Assembly (NCBI GenBank): GCA_007115975.1
Contig: SKJJ01000123.1
Location: 1 to 44,575, forward strand
Origin: Chitinispirillum sp.
GTDB lineage: Bacteria; Fibrobacterota; Chitinivibrionia; Chitinivibrionales; Chitinispirillaceae
Length of the DNA: 44,575 nucleotides
Direction of reading: 5' to 3'
Within the stretch, counting starts at the first letter, position 1; the number at the start of each line of letters is the position of its first letter. Below the pieces are notes generated by a model that was not told the DNA's origin, did no database searches, and was given only the letters and a program-made list of their open reading frames with translations. The translations under genes were made by a program, and so were the position numbers. Below, piece by piece: positions 1-9,029 of this stretch.

Positions 1-57
1 AAGAACGGTAATAGTTCAAGTTCAATGACCTGAAGATAACAGTACTTTAGAGATCAA

Positions 58-90
58 AAGGAGCGCAGATTAATCTAATCTGCGCTCCTT
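58..90 (-). terminator. Terminator hairpin overlapping the end of the 70-630 gene
   Basis: Perfect 15-bp arms (58-72 and 76-90) around a 3-nt loop, followed on the minus strand by a short T-rich run. The stem contains the last codons and the TAA of the preceding gene. Read as a Rho-independent terminator for the minus-strand gene. The arm symmetry is seen directly; function is inferred. Confidence 0.75.
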
Positions 91-630
91 CTCTTTTATG
101 TACTCAAGCATACTCTCCCTGAACCTTTTTACCCCTCCCTGAATCATTCGCATATAGATTCTGTTCACCGGGCCGCTGAACCGCACATGCTGAATCAGTT
201 CCACGGTGCTTGCCTCCTGACTGCGGGTAACAGTATAAACCCCTTTTGAAAAGGAAACATCCGGAACAAGTGCTCTTCGCTGAGTAAACTCCTCCATATG
301 CGTGAAAACCGTATCTCCCCGTAGGGTTCTCCTGAAAAGAGAGGTAAAACTGTAAAAAAATCTGCTGAACTGAATCCTGACCCGATACTCGCTATCATCA
401 AAAGAGATAAGAGTAACCTCTTCTGAGCTGAAGGTGTAGTGACTCACATGGTCAAAATCATAAAGAATTGCCAAAACAGTATCGGCACAGAGCGAAGTAC
501 TGAAACGGACTCTGAAATGATACCCACTATCGGTAGCTGTAAACTCCTCTTTAAATTCGCCCCCGCCCCAGGCAAAAACAAAGTTGCCGCCTATAAAGAA
601 AACCACCACCATCTTTGACCACTTGTCCAT
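70..630 (-). CDS. Exported hypothetical protein, possible SRPBCC/START-like fold
   Basis: 186 residues from ATG, with a GAGG-type ribosome site about 9 nt upstream. The N-terminus is a hydrophobic signal-like segment (about residues 7-22), so export is likely. The remainder alternates short beta-like stretches and ends in a long amphipathic helix (about 155-186). That pattern, with the 'YDFDHVSHYTF' segment near residue 57, resembles coenzyme-binding polyketide-cyclase/START-like proteins, but no diagnostic motif was seen, so the fold is a guess. The gene is monocistronic: a strong hairpin overlaps its stop and a 258-nt gap separates it from the next gene. Confidence 0.6.
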   Translation of the reverse strand: MDKWSKMVVVFFIGGNFVFAWGGGEFKEEFTATDSGYHFRVRFSTSLCADTVLAILYDFDHVSHYTFSSEEVTLISFDDSEYRVRIQFSRFFYSFTSLFRRTLRGDTVFTHMEEFTQRRALVPDVSFSKGVYTVTRSQEASTVELIQHVRFSGPVNRIYMRMIQGGVKRFRESMLEYIKEKERRLD

Positions 631-888
631 AATGAGCTACCTCTGAAAAATAGGCCCGAATCGTTGATGCTCATATTGGTGATGGCTCAAATACCATGCC
701 GGAAGAAGGTGATCTTACAATAATCTTTATTGAAGATTTATGAATAAGGAGTTTTCAGTACTGTCAGGAGATTTTGATCTTTTCAGAACTATTCACAAAG
801 AAGATACCCCCCCCTCATCCCTAAAGTCAATTTTGCCGTAGACTTACGGGCCACTATTCGACGGGACTTACTTACGTAAAGCGAAATC
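631..888. other. Intergenic region, no recognised gene
   Basis: It lies between the start of the 70-630 gene and the end of the 889-2463 gene. A 29-codon plus-strand open stretch (654-743, ending TGA) has a protein-like composition (ends IIFIEDL) but no start codon and follows a TAG. It could be a gene remnant but matches nothing I recognise. No clear terminator was seen for the 889-2463 gene. Confidence 0.4.
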
Positions 889-2463
889 CTACTGCTCTTC
901 AAAAAACTCAAAGGGATAATTTACAACCAAAGATCCCAGCGTATCGGGAACCGCTCTGAAACGCCAGCCCGAAACCCTGTTAACCACTTGACGCTCAAAC
1001 TCAGGACTACCAATGGTGGATTGAACGGTTCGCGCTGAAGTGATGGTACCATCAGGTGCAATAGTTAACTCAACCACCATCCTCCCTGAAATAGTTGAAC
1101 CGCTTCTCAGTTGTCGGTTATAGATAAAGCGGAGTTCGGAGGAGTGTTCATCAATAACCTGTCGGATAAAACTTGGTCTTCTGTAAGGATTTGATGCAAG
1201 TTCTCTGCGCCTTTTAAGTTCCTGTATCTCGGCTGTTCCCATTTTTGCAGCCTCCTCGATTACCTGCTGCTGAGACTGGCGCTGCCTGGTAGCAGCTTCT
1301 TGTGCTGCCTTCTCACCAGTTAAATCGATAACCCCTATTTTATTGATTAAATCCATTATTGAATCACTCCCTCCAGTCAACGTCCCTTTCTGAATCTCCG
1401 AACGAAGCTGGTCTCTAAGTGAACTGGAGGACACCATTGATGAGTACCGTTGGAGATTGTTCATAAACACCTGATCCTGATACGCCTCTAGTTGTCGCCG
1501 CGCTTCCTGAGCAACCTGCTGCTGCTGTTCATAAAACTCTCCCAGCATGAGCAGACGCCTGTTTGCCTGTATCGACCACCTGTTCCCAGGATCATCCTGA
1601 ATCACCCTTCGAAACTCTATCATAGCCTCCTGAGTCTCACCCAACTCCTCATGGGCACGGGCTTTATAAAACCTGGCCTCAACGGCAGATGCTATTGGCA
1701 GCCGCTGATCAAGATACAGGGAAAAGTACCTGATAGCACTTCTGAAGTCCATAAGCCGGTAAAACTGCTTTGCCTTCTCTAAACCGCTAAGCTGCTTACT
1801 CGCAACAGCTCTGCGCTCCTGCTCCATTCCACTTATAAAATCAAGAAGCCTCCAGGAGATCATTCCGGCCTCTGTTCCGGAAAACTCACTGATCACCCTC
1901 TCATAGAGCCCCTTGGCCTTCTCGTACTCATTGAGCATAGAATAACAAAATGCCTTGTGTACCATAATGGCTGCACGTATTTCAAATTGAAGAGGATTTT
2001 CAAGAACATCTGAATAGATATTTATCGCTTCCTGATAACGCCGGTTACGTTCCCAGAAATAGCCGATTTCAATAACATTGAAGATTTTATCATCTTCCTG
2101 AAAATTGACAATATCTTTACCCAACAGGACTCTTATAAAGTTCACCGCCGTTCTGACCGGTACACGGTACAACTCCCTGGATGATGAAACCGTATCAGCC
2201 TCAAAAAGTCTGGCGGAAGTAAGGGCCTGAATCCTTGCCTCCAGCTCAAAGGCATCCACATCATCATCCCCCCTCTCCATTCTCTGACGGATAAGCTCGT
2301 AACGGGCCACTATCCCGTAGGTATTAGAAGCGTCCTGTCGTGCAGCTATCGAACCGAGATAGTACTGTACCTCCTCAAGCCTCATATCGATTAAACCAAT
2401 ATTGAAAATGAAGGTAAACCCCAGAAGAGCGATCACCAGCAGAGCGTTTAAAACACTTTTCAT
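889..2463 (-). CDS. TPR protein with AgmX/PglI-type TonB-like C-terminal domain
   Basis: 524 residues from ATG; the start overlaps the stop of the upstream GGDEF gene by one base (TAATG), implying translational coupling. One N-terminal transmembrane/signal-anchor segment (about residues 5-24) puts the rest in the periplasm. The middle (about 140-310) holds TPR-like helical repeats, followed by a Gln/Arg-rich coiled region (310-410). The last 95 residues match the AgmX/PglI tail family, with the hallmark 'FIYNRQLR', 'GRMVVELTIAPDG' and 'VSGWRF' blocks, a TonB-like fold that transmits energy or contacts outer-membrane partners. The same tail occurs in the 16871-18151 gene beside ExbB/ExbD genes, so this protein may be an alternative partner of that motor (inference). 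Last gene of the six-gene operon. Confidence 0.8.
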   Translation of the reverse strand: MKSVLNALLVIALLGFTFIFNIGLIDMRLEEVQYYLGSIAARQDASNTYGIVARYELIRQRMERGDDDVDAFELEARIQALTSARLFEADTVSSSRELYRVPVRTAVNFIRVLLGKDIVNFQEDDKIFNVIEIGYFWERNRRYQEAINIYSDVLENPLQFEIRAAIMVHKAFCYSMLNEYEKAKGLYERVISEFSGTEAGMISWRLLDFISGMEQERRAVASKQLSGLEKAKQFYRLMDFRSAIRYFSLYLDQRLPIASAVEARFYKARAHEELGETQEAMIEFRRVIQDDPGNRWSIQANRRLLMLGEFYEQQQQVAQEARRQLEAYQDQVFMNNLQRYSSMVSSSSLRDQLRSEIQKGTLTGGSDSIMDLINKIGVIDLTGEKAAQEAATRQRQSQQQVIEEAAKMGTAEIQELKRRRELASNPYRRPSFIRQVIDEHSSELRFIYNRQLRSGSTISGRMVVELTIAPDGTITSARTVQSTIGSPEFERQVVNRVSGWRFRAVPDTLGSLVVNYPFEFFEEQ

Positions 2464-3848
2464 TATTGTCTTCTCTCAGGTTTTTGAGACGAAAGAGGCT
2501 CTCTTCTTATAATCTGAGTCGGACTGGTGGGACCAGTCCTTCGATCAATGGCGTAACATGAACCATCCATACTCTTTACAAATTTTTTCACCTCGGTAGC
2601 TACCTGGATCATCTCGGCATGTCTTCGAAAAGGCCTTGTCTTGTTGGTCACCACAGCAACACTCACACTCATCAGCGGAAATCTCTGACGTTCCCCCAAT
2701 CGGTTGACCGATTCTATATAACCATTGCGGGCATCCACACTGTTATAAAACTGATAAATACCCCTGTCAAAGGTGGTAATAAAAGATTTTGCTATCGATT
2801 CCCAGTATTCAAACGGACATATCATGACAAAGTCATCCCCGCCTTCATGCCCGACAAACACATCCCTGAAGTCTTTGCGCTTTGCAACCTGAAGCAAAGA
2901 ATCTTTCGTATACATTATTGCTTCATCACCTTTTGTAAACCCATACTTGTCATTATAGGCCTTGAAGTTGTCAAGATCGCAGTAGAGTACGCAGATATAA
3001 TTCCCGGCCGCAAGTTTCTCATCAATATAGCTAGCAATAGTGATATTACCGGGCAGTCCGGTTAGGGGATTAGAGCCCTTGGCTTCGTCACGCATTCTTG
3101 CAAGTGAAACACTCATTTCATTAAATGAAGAGGCAAGCTGCCCGAATTCATCACTGCCGGATATCGGAACTCTAATATTCAAATCCCCCTTAGAAATCTG
3201 TTTTGTTGCCTCATTCAGTTTGCGCAGAGGAAGGAGAAACATCTTGGTAAAAAGAAATGCGAATCCAATATGAAGAACGGTGACCAGTAAACCCACTATA
3301 ATGCATTGACGATACAAATACCCCATCTGCCGGTCAATATCTTTCATCTCAAGTTCAATCGCAGCAACACCAATATGATCTCTCTGGTACATAAAAGGAA
3401 TATAGAGCTGAATCGATTTATCATCTTTATTTACTGAATGATAAAAAAGCTTGTCCTCAAAACCCTGTCGGGTGATAGCCATGTTTATCATCCTTAGCTC
3501 TTCAAGATCTGCATCCGTCCGTTCGGTTATAGTGTTGTCCTGTACATCCACATAAATCTTTCCCGCCTCACTGAAAAGACTTATTCGGTTAACCTCAAAC
3601 ATACTCGCTTCTTTAAGGACCATATTGATATTCGATGTGCTCATTTGTCCTGCAGTACCAATAATATTGTCTATTCGGTATTTCAGACTGGAGGCAGTAT
3701 GCTGAGCGTTGAGAACAGCATTCTCAGCAATAAGATCAAGTTGATTTTCAAAAATCATCAATATGAATATTGAGACATTCAAAAGAGTAAGAAATACATA
3801 GACAATAGTTGACCTGAAAAAAATTGACCTGGTTTTTAGACCTGCCAT
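2463..3848 (-). CDS. Membrane HAMP-GGDEF diguanylate cyclase
   Basis: 461 residues, ATG with an AAAGGAA ribosome site 8 nt upstream. Two membrane segments (about 13-33 and 183-205) bracket a periplasmic sensor region. A HAMP linker follows (about 205-258, 'LPLRKLNEATKQISKGDLNI'), then a GGDEF domain (about 268-430) with 'NPLTGLPGN' at its start and 'EGGDDF' at the active site, a permitted form of GG[D/E]EF, so it should be catalytically active and make cyclic-di-GMP from GTP. No RxxD inhibitory site was noticed in the usual place. It lies directly after an NtrC-type regulator and before an AgmX-tailed TPR protein, suggesting that c-di-GMP signalling is wired into surface or motility functions. 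Confidence 0.9.
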   Translation of the reverse strand: MAGLKTRSIFFRSTIVYVFLTLLNVSIFILMIFENQLDLIAENAVLNAQHTASSLKYRIDNIIGTAGQMSTSNINMVLKEASMFEVNRISLFSEAGKIYVDVQDNTITERTDADLEELRMINMAITRQGFEDKLFYHSVNKDDKSIQLYIPFMYQRDHIGVAAIELEMKDIDRQMGYLYRQCIIVGLLVTVLHIGFAFLFTKMFLLPLRKLNEATKQISKGDLNIRVPISGSDEFGQLASSFNEMSVSLARMRDEAKGSNPLTGLPGNITIASYIDEKLAAGNYICVLYCDLDNFKAYNDKYGFTKGDEAIMYTKDSLLQVAKRKDFRDVFVGHEGGDDFVMICPFEYWESIAKSFITTFDRGIYQFYNSVDARNGYIESVNRLGERQRFPLMSVSVAVVTNKTRPFRRHAEMIQVATEVKKFVKSMDGSCYAIDRRTGPTSPTQIIRREPLSSQKPERRQ

Positions 3849-3895
3849 GTACTGTTCCTTTGTGTGGTGATCTGTAGCTTTTGAAAAAAATCCGC

Positions 3896-5281
3896 TTAAC
3901 CCCTGCTCTCTTCCTGAATGGCATCCTGGATTTTTGCACGTTCCAACCCGTACTCATTAAGCTTATTGCGCAGTGTCCTTATGGATATCCCCAGCATTTC
4001 AGCCGCACGGGTACGATTCTGATTGCACTCCTCAAGCGTCTTGAAAATCAATATCCTCTCGGCTTCAGCGATTGTAATACCAGCATCAATAACCGTTTGG
4101 GTCTTACTACCAAAAGAGCTGTGAGATTTACTGTCAAATAACGCGGCCCTGATTTTCCCGGTTCGTGTCAAAACCACGGCCCTTTCAACTGCATTCTCAA
4201 GCTCCCGTACATTCCCTGGCCAGTTGTGAGATTTAAGATTTTCAATACAACCATCCTCTAACCCCTCAACACTAAACCCATTCTCATCATTGTACTTACA
4301 GATAAAGTGCATAGCCAACTGTTCAATATCTTCCTTGCGATTTCTAAGCGGAGGAATGTGTATATGAAAGACATTTATCCGGTAAAAAAGATCCTCTCTG
4401 AATGAACCGTCACTTACCATCTCCTCCAAACAACGATTCGTTGTGGCAACAATCCTTACATCAACCTCTACAGGTACATCGCCACCCACTTTCTGAATCT
4501 CACGCTCCTGGAGCACCCGCAAAAGCTTCGCCTGAGCCGTTAAGGGCATTTCACCTATTTCATCCAATAACAACGTCCCGCCCGAAGCGCTTTCGAACTT
4601 TCCGGCCTTACGGCAAAGAGCACCAGTAAATGCTCCCTTTTCATGACCAAACAGCTCAGACTCTATGAGTCCCTCCGGAAGTGCAGCACAATTAATCTTG
4701 ACAAAAGGACCATGGCTTCGGGGACTCTGATAATGAATCGACCGGGCTACAAGTTCTTTTCCAGTTCCCGATTCACCAGTCAACAAAACAGTTGAACGAC
4801 TTTCAGCGATTGTCTTTGCCATTTCACGCATCTGATCAATATCAGAGGCGTTACCTAAATACTGCCATTTAGCCTTGAGTTCATTTTTTAAACGCACATT
4901 CTCCTTTAACAAGCAGCGATATTCAAGCGTCCTCTGAACTGTCAACTCAAGCTCTCTTATAAGATTATCCGATTTCTGAAGAAAGTCGTACGCGCCCTTT
5001 TTCATGGCATCAACAGCGGTATCGATTGCCCCGTAAGCGGTAATAATAAGAAATGGGACATCCGGATCGGCTTGCTTTACTTTTTCCAAAAGTTCTATCC
5101 CGCTCATTCCAGGCATTTTCATATCAGATATCACAAGATCGTATAGCCCACTCTGAAACACTTCCAGTGCACAAGAGCCATTAATAGCGGAAGTAATCTC
5201 ATACCCCTGCCGTCTAAGAGTTTCCACAATGGATTCTCGAAACAATTCATTATCATCTACAACCAATATTTTCCTGTTCAT
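3896..5281 (-). CDS. Sigma-54-dependent response regulator, NtrC/FleR type
   Basis: 461 residues from ATG. Domains in order: receiver (1-120) with phospho-acceptor Asp53 in 'LVISDMKMPG' and acidic pair D9/D10; AAA+ sigma-54 interaction domain (about 140-375) with Walker A 'GESGTGKE', the sigma-54 contact loop 'GAFTGA', and 'GTLLLDEIGEMPL' Walker B; C-terminal Fis-type helix-turn-helix (about 405-445, 'NRTRAAEMLGISIRTLRNKL'). It activates transcription with RpoN after phosphorylation, presumably by the PAS kinase encoded 21 nt upstream. The kinase/regulator pair resembles FleS/FleR or FlrB/FlrC of flagellar hierarchies, and a FlgN-like gene lies upstream. The targets cannot be read from this window. 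Confidence 0.93.
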   Translation of the reverse strand: MNRKILVVDDNELFRESIVETLRRQGYEITSAINGSCALEVFQSGLYDLVISDMKMPGMSGIELLEKVKQADPDVPFLIITAYGAIDTAVDAMKKGAYDFLQKSDNLIRELELTVQRTLEYRCLLKENVRLKNELKAKWQYLGNASDIDQMREMAKTIAESRSTVLLTGESGTGKELVARSIHYQSPRSHGPFVKINCAALPEGLIESELFGHEKGAFTGALCRKAGKFESASGGTLLLDEIGEMPLTAQAKLLRVLQEREIQKVGGDVPVEVDVRIVATTNRCLEEMVSDGSFREDLFYRINVFHIHIPPLRNRKEDIEQLAMHFICKYNDENGFSVEGLEDGCIENLKSHNWPGNVRELENAVERAVVLTRTGKIRAALFDSKSHSSFGSKTQTVIDAGITIAEAERILIFKTLEECNQNRTRAAEMLGISIRTLRNKLNEYGLERAKIQDAIQEESRG

Positions 5282-5302
5282 ACACTTTTACCCTGCCACT
5301 CT

Positions 5303-6565
5303 CTAATCTTTCAGATATGGAATAAAAACCTCTACAACGGTACCTGTCCCCACGACACTGCTTATGTCAATATGTCCGAAATGAGACTCAACTATTTTCT
5401 TAACTATCGCAAGCCCTAATCCGGTCCCGTTCTCTTTGGTAGTAAAAAAAGGATCAAAAATCTTACTGAGCGCATCCTGCTCGATTCCTATCCCTGTGTC
5501 AATGATAGAAAATCCAAAACACCCTGCGTTGGCCCGTTTCCCCCGCTCAAGTACCACCTCCAGTGTTCCACCCCTGTCCATAGCCTGAACAGCATTGAGA
5601 CACAGATTCATAATCGCCTGGCTCATCTTCTCCGGATCAGCCAACACATAATACTTCTCATCACGGTTGAATTTTTTCTCTACCCTTATCGCGTATCCTA
5701 AGCGCTCAATCTCAATCTCGGTAAAGTCGACCACCTCTTCCACAAGATCTAACAGGTCAAGTTTACAAAACTCTGTTGTTACCGGCCTTGTGTATACAAG
5801 AAGATTTGATACAATCTTGTTTAACCGGGATAACCCCTCAGTGATTTTCCCTAAAGTCCTGATTCTGGGATCTCCTGGTTCAAGATCCCGCTCAAGAAGC
5901 CCAGCCCAAACCCCCATCGCACCAAGCGGATTTCGAATCTCATGGGCAACCGTAGCGGACATCTCTCCCAGCGCAACCATAGTCCGTGATTGCTGCATCT
6001 CTTTTTCCATAGCCTTCAACTTGGATATATCACTGAATATCTCCACTGCACCAATTTTTTTACCCGTACAATCGTTAAGTATCGCTGTCTGATAAGAGAC
6101 AGGTACCGGATGGCCGTCCTTGTGCCAGAATACCCGTTCGTCCCGTGATCGCCCTTGTTCGGCAGAAAGCGTCATAAGCAGCTCACAATCACTCTGTTGC
6201 GAGGAGTCGAAAACTTCACAGTATGGCTTGTTAAGCACTTCTTGGATACTGTAACCAGTTATTTGAGCTGCTGCACTGTTGAATTGAGTTACAACCCCAG
6301 AAACATCAACCCCTATCACTCCACTATCCATGCTTTCAAGGATACTGCTGAGATAGGTCTGTATCTCCTCCCTCTTTGAAAGACTTTTTGCAAGTTCGAG
6401 ATTCTTTTTGTCAAGTTCAAGGTTAACTTTCTTGAAATCTTCCTGCATTCTTGAGTAGGCTTGACCCAGCTTTTCAGCACGGATTTGAAAATCAGCAAAG
6501 ACCTTCTGAAGATTCTCATACACCTCAACAGACAGTGTCTGGTCATTCACTGAAGTAGACTTCAT
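5303..6565 (-). CDS. PAS-domain sensor histidine kinase, FleS/AtoS type, cytosolic
   Basis: 420 residues; the ATG overlaps the stop of the upstream small gene by one base. No membrane segment, so probably cytosolic. An N-terminal coiled coil (about 15-70) is followed by a PAS domain (70-185), a HisKA dimerisation helix with the phosphorylated His208 in 'VAHEIRNPLGAM', and a HATPase domain (about 310-420) with N box 'NLCLNAVQAM', 'DTGIGI' and 'GTGLGLAI'. All catalytic boxes are intact. It is expected to phosphorylate the NtrC-type regulator encoded next. A soluble coiled-coil/PAS/HisKA layout is typical of FleS/FlrB-like flagellar kinases; this specific role is inference. Confidence 0.93.
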   Translation of the reverse strand: MKSTSVNDQTLSVEVYENLQKVFADFQIRAEKLGQAYSRMQEDFKKVNLELDKKNLELAKSLSKREEIQTYLSSILESMDSGVIGVDVSGVVTQFNSAAAQITGYSIQEVLNKPYCEVFDSSQQSDCELLMTLSAEQGRSRDERVFWHKDGHPVPVSYQTAILNDCTGKKIGAVEIFSDISKLKAMEKEMQQSRTMVALGEMSATVAHEIRNPLGAMGVWAGLLERDLEPGDPRIRTLGKITEGLSRLNKIVSNLLVYTRPVTTEFCKLDLLDLVEEVVDFTEIEIERLGYAIRVEKKFNRDEKYYVLADPEKMSQAIMNLCLNAVQAMDRGGTLEVVLERGKRANAGCFGFSIIDTGIGIEQDALSKIFDPFFTTKENGTGLGLAIVKKIVESHFGHIDISSVVGTGTVVEVFIPYLKD

Positions 6566-6948
6566 TATCTCTCTCCACTCTCATTTCTATACACCTTCTC
6601 AAGATAGCTCTTAAGCTTCTGCTCCTCATCCAGAAACTCCTGTATCACCCTCTCCATTTTGGCAAGTAACAGCTCGAACGCCTCGACCTCCCTGCTTGGC
6701 TGACACTCCTTTTTTCGTTCCTGCCACAGCTTAATTTCACCAGCAATGCCAGAACGCTCCTCACTGATCTGCTCTAGAAGCTTACCTTTCGAATCAAGTC
6801 CTCTTACCAGACCGGAAACGTCCCCTCTGGACAAAACCAGCTTACTCATCAACCTCCTCACATTGTCTCGCAATTGAGTATAGAGCGATAACTGTCCCGA
6901 AAAGGACTCCACCAACTTGTGCAACAACTGCCTGTCTCTTTCTTCCAT
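6565..6948 (-). CDS. Small coiled-coil protein, possibly a FlgN-like export chaperone
   Basis: 127 residues if translation starts at the ATG chosen here. An alternative TTG at 6984 would add 12 residues and overlap the upstream stop by four bases; neither start has a convincing ribosome site. The protein is nearly all helical and charged, with heptad-like leucines and no signal peptide. Length, helical hairpin character and position between motility-type genes resemble FlgN, the chaperone for hook-filament junction proteins, but FlgN sequences are poorly conserved and I cannot confirm it. One-base overlap with the kinase gene downstream supports co-translation. Confidence 0.6.
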   Translation of the reverse strand: MEERDRQLLHKLVESFSGQLSLYTQLRDNVRRLMSKLVLSRGDVSGLVRGLDSKGKLLEQISEERSGIAGEIKLWQERKKECQPSREVEAFELLLAKMERVIQEFLDEEQKLKSYLEKVYRNESGER

Positions 6949-6980
6949 ATATTTGATTCTATGATGACTTAATGATATAG

Positions 6981-8897
6981 TCAATTCCTTTTTGCTCTAT
7001 CTAAAACTGAACGGTACTCATGTTCCCATATACTGTCCTCAAGCTTCCATTGTGCCTGCCTGGCCCAATAATCATCAGGGAACTGCTCAATGACCTCTTT
7101 ATATTTCCCTATGGCATTTTCATGTTGCCTTAAATTTCTGAAAATATTGCCGATCTGGAAAATCCCCCAAGGCGTCTCGTGAAAAGAGGGGTACTTCCGT
7201 GTCACTCGCTGGTAAAGAGAGAGTGCCTGCTGGAAGTTTCTGTTCTGGTAGTGTAGGTCTGCCATCTTGTAATACGAATCAGGAACTCTGAGATAAACAC
7301 CATTTTCCTCCCCTATTGTTACTGCCGCATTGTAGGAATTTATTGCCCGTGTAGTGTTGCCCAGTTTGCTGTACACCTCTCCGAGCTTGTAATTGACCGT
7401 AACCTTGTCGGAAGGATTGGTACCTAAATTGATAGCACTTGTATATGCGTCAATAGCCTTTCTCTCCTGGGCCATATGGTCATACGCATCCCCCAACCTC
7501 TCGTATGCCAAGGCTGTCCAGGCATGTTTGCGATATTTCTGTATAAACTGCCGCCACAATTTTTCTGCTGTCTCGTAGTCACTGCGCTCCTGAATAGACA
7601 TGGTCTTTAAAAACATACTCTTGGGAGCGAACTCATTGTTGGCAAAGCGGTCAAGAAACTGCTCAAACTGATCCTGTGCATCACTGAAAAGTCGCAGTTT
7701 ATAGTAGCAGACACCAATATTATAAATAGCGTGAGCAGCAATCGGCCCATTAGGATTCTCTACAAGCACTTTCCTGAATTCAAGAATAGCATCATCAAAT
7801 CTCCCGTCTTTAAACAACCGTATCCCACCAAGAAGGTTCTGACCGACATCGGTCAAAGTATCAACCGTTTTCATTGAAAGAAGCGAATCGATCCGGATCT
7901 CTATAGGAATATACCGTTGCGGATCAACAGCACGTAACGACTCTGTAGCAGGGACAACAGAAGCATCCACACGATGTTTTTCAATAAGTTCCATCGCACG
8001 CTTCTTTTTAGCTTGATCATCGGTGACAGATACAAAGGCCCTCAAGTGCTTAACTGCATCTGAGTAGTTCTCCTTTTCAATAAGAATCTCACCCAAATGA
8101 TAATGACCATTGTGCCCCCCTCCCCCATAAGAGAGTCCTCGTTGAAAATTGATTCTCGCCATTCGATTCTGTTTATTGTGACGTCGGATTAGCCCCGCAT
8201 AATAATAAGCGCCAGTGTGTCCTGGCTCTATTTCCAACAGTGACCGTATGACAATGATAGCAGAGTCATACATCTGCTCCTCATAAAGCCTTTTTACACG
8301 TTGAAAATGCTCCTCCACTTTTGGATCAGCTTGCTCTTTTTTCTCTGCAATAACCGTCTCTTCTGCACCCTGTAAGCCTGCGACTTCCGCTTCAGCACTG
8401 TCCTCTTCAACCACAGCGACAACCGGCTCCTCTACCCTTCGCTGTGCCCCCTCTCCACCACTCACTCTGGCAATCAAGCGATCAATCTCCCCCTGAATAC
8501 TATCCCTCTGTGAAGGATCAGCAGACTGTACATATTGTTGCAACTCCATTATTGCTCTTTGGTACTGACCATCTTGCTCATACGCTGATGCCAACATTCC
8601 ATGAGCCCGTCCCCAACCGGGGTTGTATTTTAATGCCTCCCTGAGATAATAGATCACAAGCCTGGAGTTGTTTTGTTTTTTGTGTATTTCAGCAAGATGC
8701 ATATAGGCGTTAAAATTGTCAGGATAAGCCGCAAGAACCTTCCTGAATTCATCAATGGCAAAATCATACTTCCCCTCATTTTTATACTTTACCCCCAATC
8801 TGAAGTGAATATAATCCACAGAATCCGCCCTTACAATCAGAGCAGACATGAGGGCCAATACAAATATACCGCTTAAATACCCCTGCCTTTGCATCAT
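6981..8897 (-). CDS. Periplasmic multi-TPR protein
   Basis: 638 residues from the ATG at 8897, chosen because GGAG lies about 6 nt upstream; a longer reading from TTG at 8933 has no such site. A signal peptide (about 1-24) precedes TPR units at about 30-130, an acidic Glu/Ala-rich linker (about 145-200), and two further TPR blocks (about 205-300 and 345-620) in the YfgC/YbgF/BamD style ('AIDEFRKVLAAYPDNFNAYM', 'AIGKYKEVIEQFPDD'). It is likely a periplasmic scaffold for an envelope assembly. First gene of a six-gene minus-strand operon; a sigma-70-like promoter lies upstream. No enzymatic motif is present. Confidence 0.85.
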   Translation of the reverse strand: MMQRQGYLSGIFVLALMSALIVRADSVDYIHFRLGVKYKNEGKYDFAIDEFRKVLAAYPDNFNAYMHLAEIHKKQNNSRLVIYYLREALKYNPGWGRAHGMLASAYEQDGQYQRAIMELQQYVQSADPSQRDSIQGEIDRLIARVSGGEGAQRRVEEPVVAVVEEDSAEAEVAGLQGAEETVIAEKKEQADPKVEEHFQRVKRLYEEQMYDSAIIVIRSLLEIEPGHTGAYYYAGLIRRHNKQNRMARINFQRGLSYGGGGHNGHYHLGEILIEKENYSDAVKHLRAFVSVTDDQAKKKRAMELIEKHRVDASVVPATESLRAVDPQRYIPIEIRIDSLLSMKTVDTLTDVGQNLLGGIRLFKDGRFDDAILEFRKVLVENPNGPIAAHAIYNIGVCYYKLRLFSDAQDQFEQFLDRFANNEFAPKSMFLKTMSIQERSDYETAEKLWRQFIQKYRKHAWTALAYERLGDAYDHMAQERKAIDAYTSAINLGTNPSDKVTVNYKLGEVYSKLGNTTRAINSYNAAVTIGEENGVYLRVPDSYYKMADLHYQNRNFQQALSLYQRVTRKYPSFHETPWGIFQIGNIFRNLRQHENAIGKYKEVIEQFPDDYWARQAQWKLEDSIWEHEYRSVLDRAKRN

Positions 8898-8973
8898 CTG
8901 TTCTCCTCTGTACTTATAATAAAAATAACTCAAAAAAAACGGCTGGTCAGTTTGCTACAAACAGACCTAACTC

Positions 8974-9003
8974 AATATATTACATAAAAATAGAATAAGC
9001 CAA
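8974..9003 (-). promoter_or_regulatory. Candidate sigma-70 promoter for the six-gene operon
   Basis: On the minus strand, TTGGCT (8998-9003) and TATATT (8974-8979) are separated by 18 bp, about 75 nt upstream of the ATG at 8897. Four of six and five of six bases match consensus. Prediction only. Confidence 0.4.
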
Positions 9004-9029
9004 CTATCCCATTTGGTATTTGCCGCTGA

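Noticed and set aside
654..743. 29-codon stretch with protein-like composition
   Set aside because: No start codon, preceded by a stop, no family recognised; kept only as a remark in the intergenic entry.
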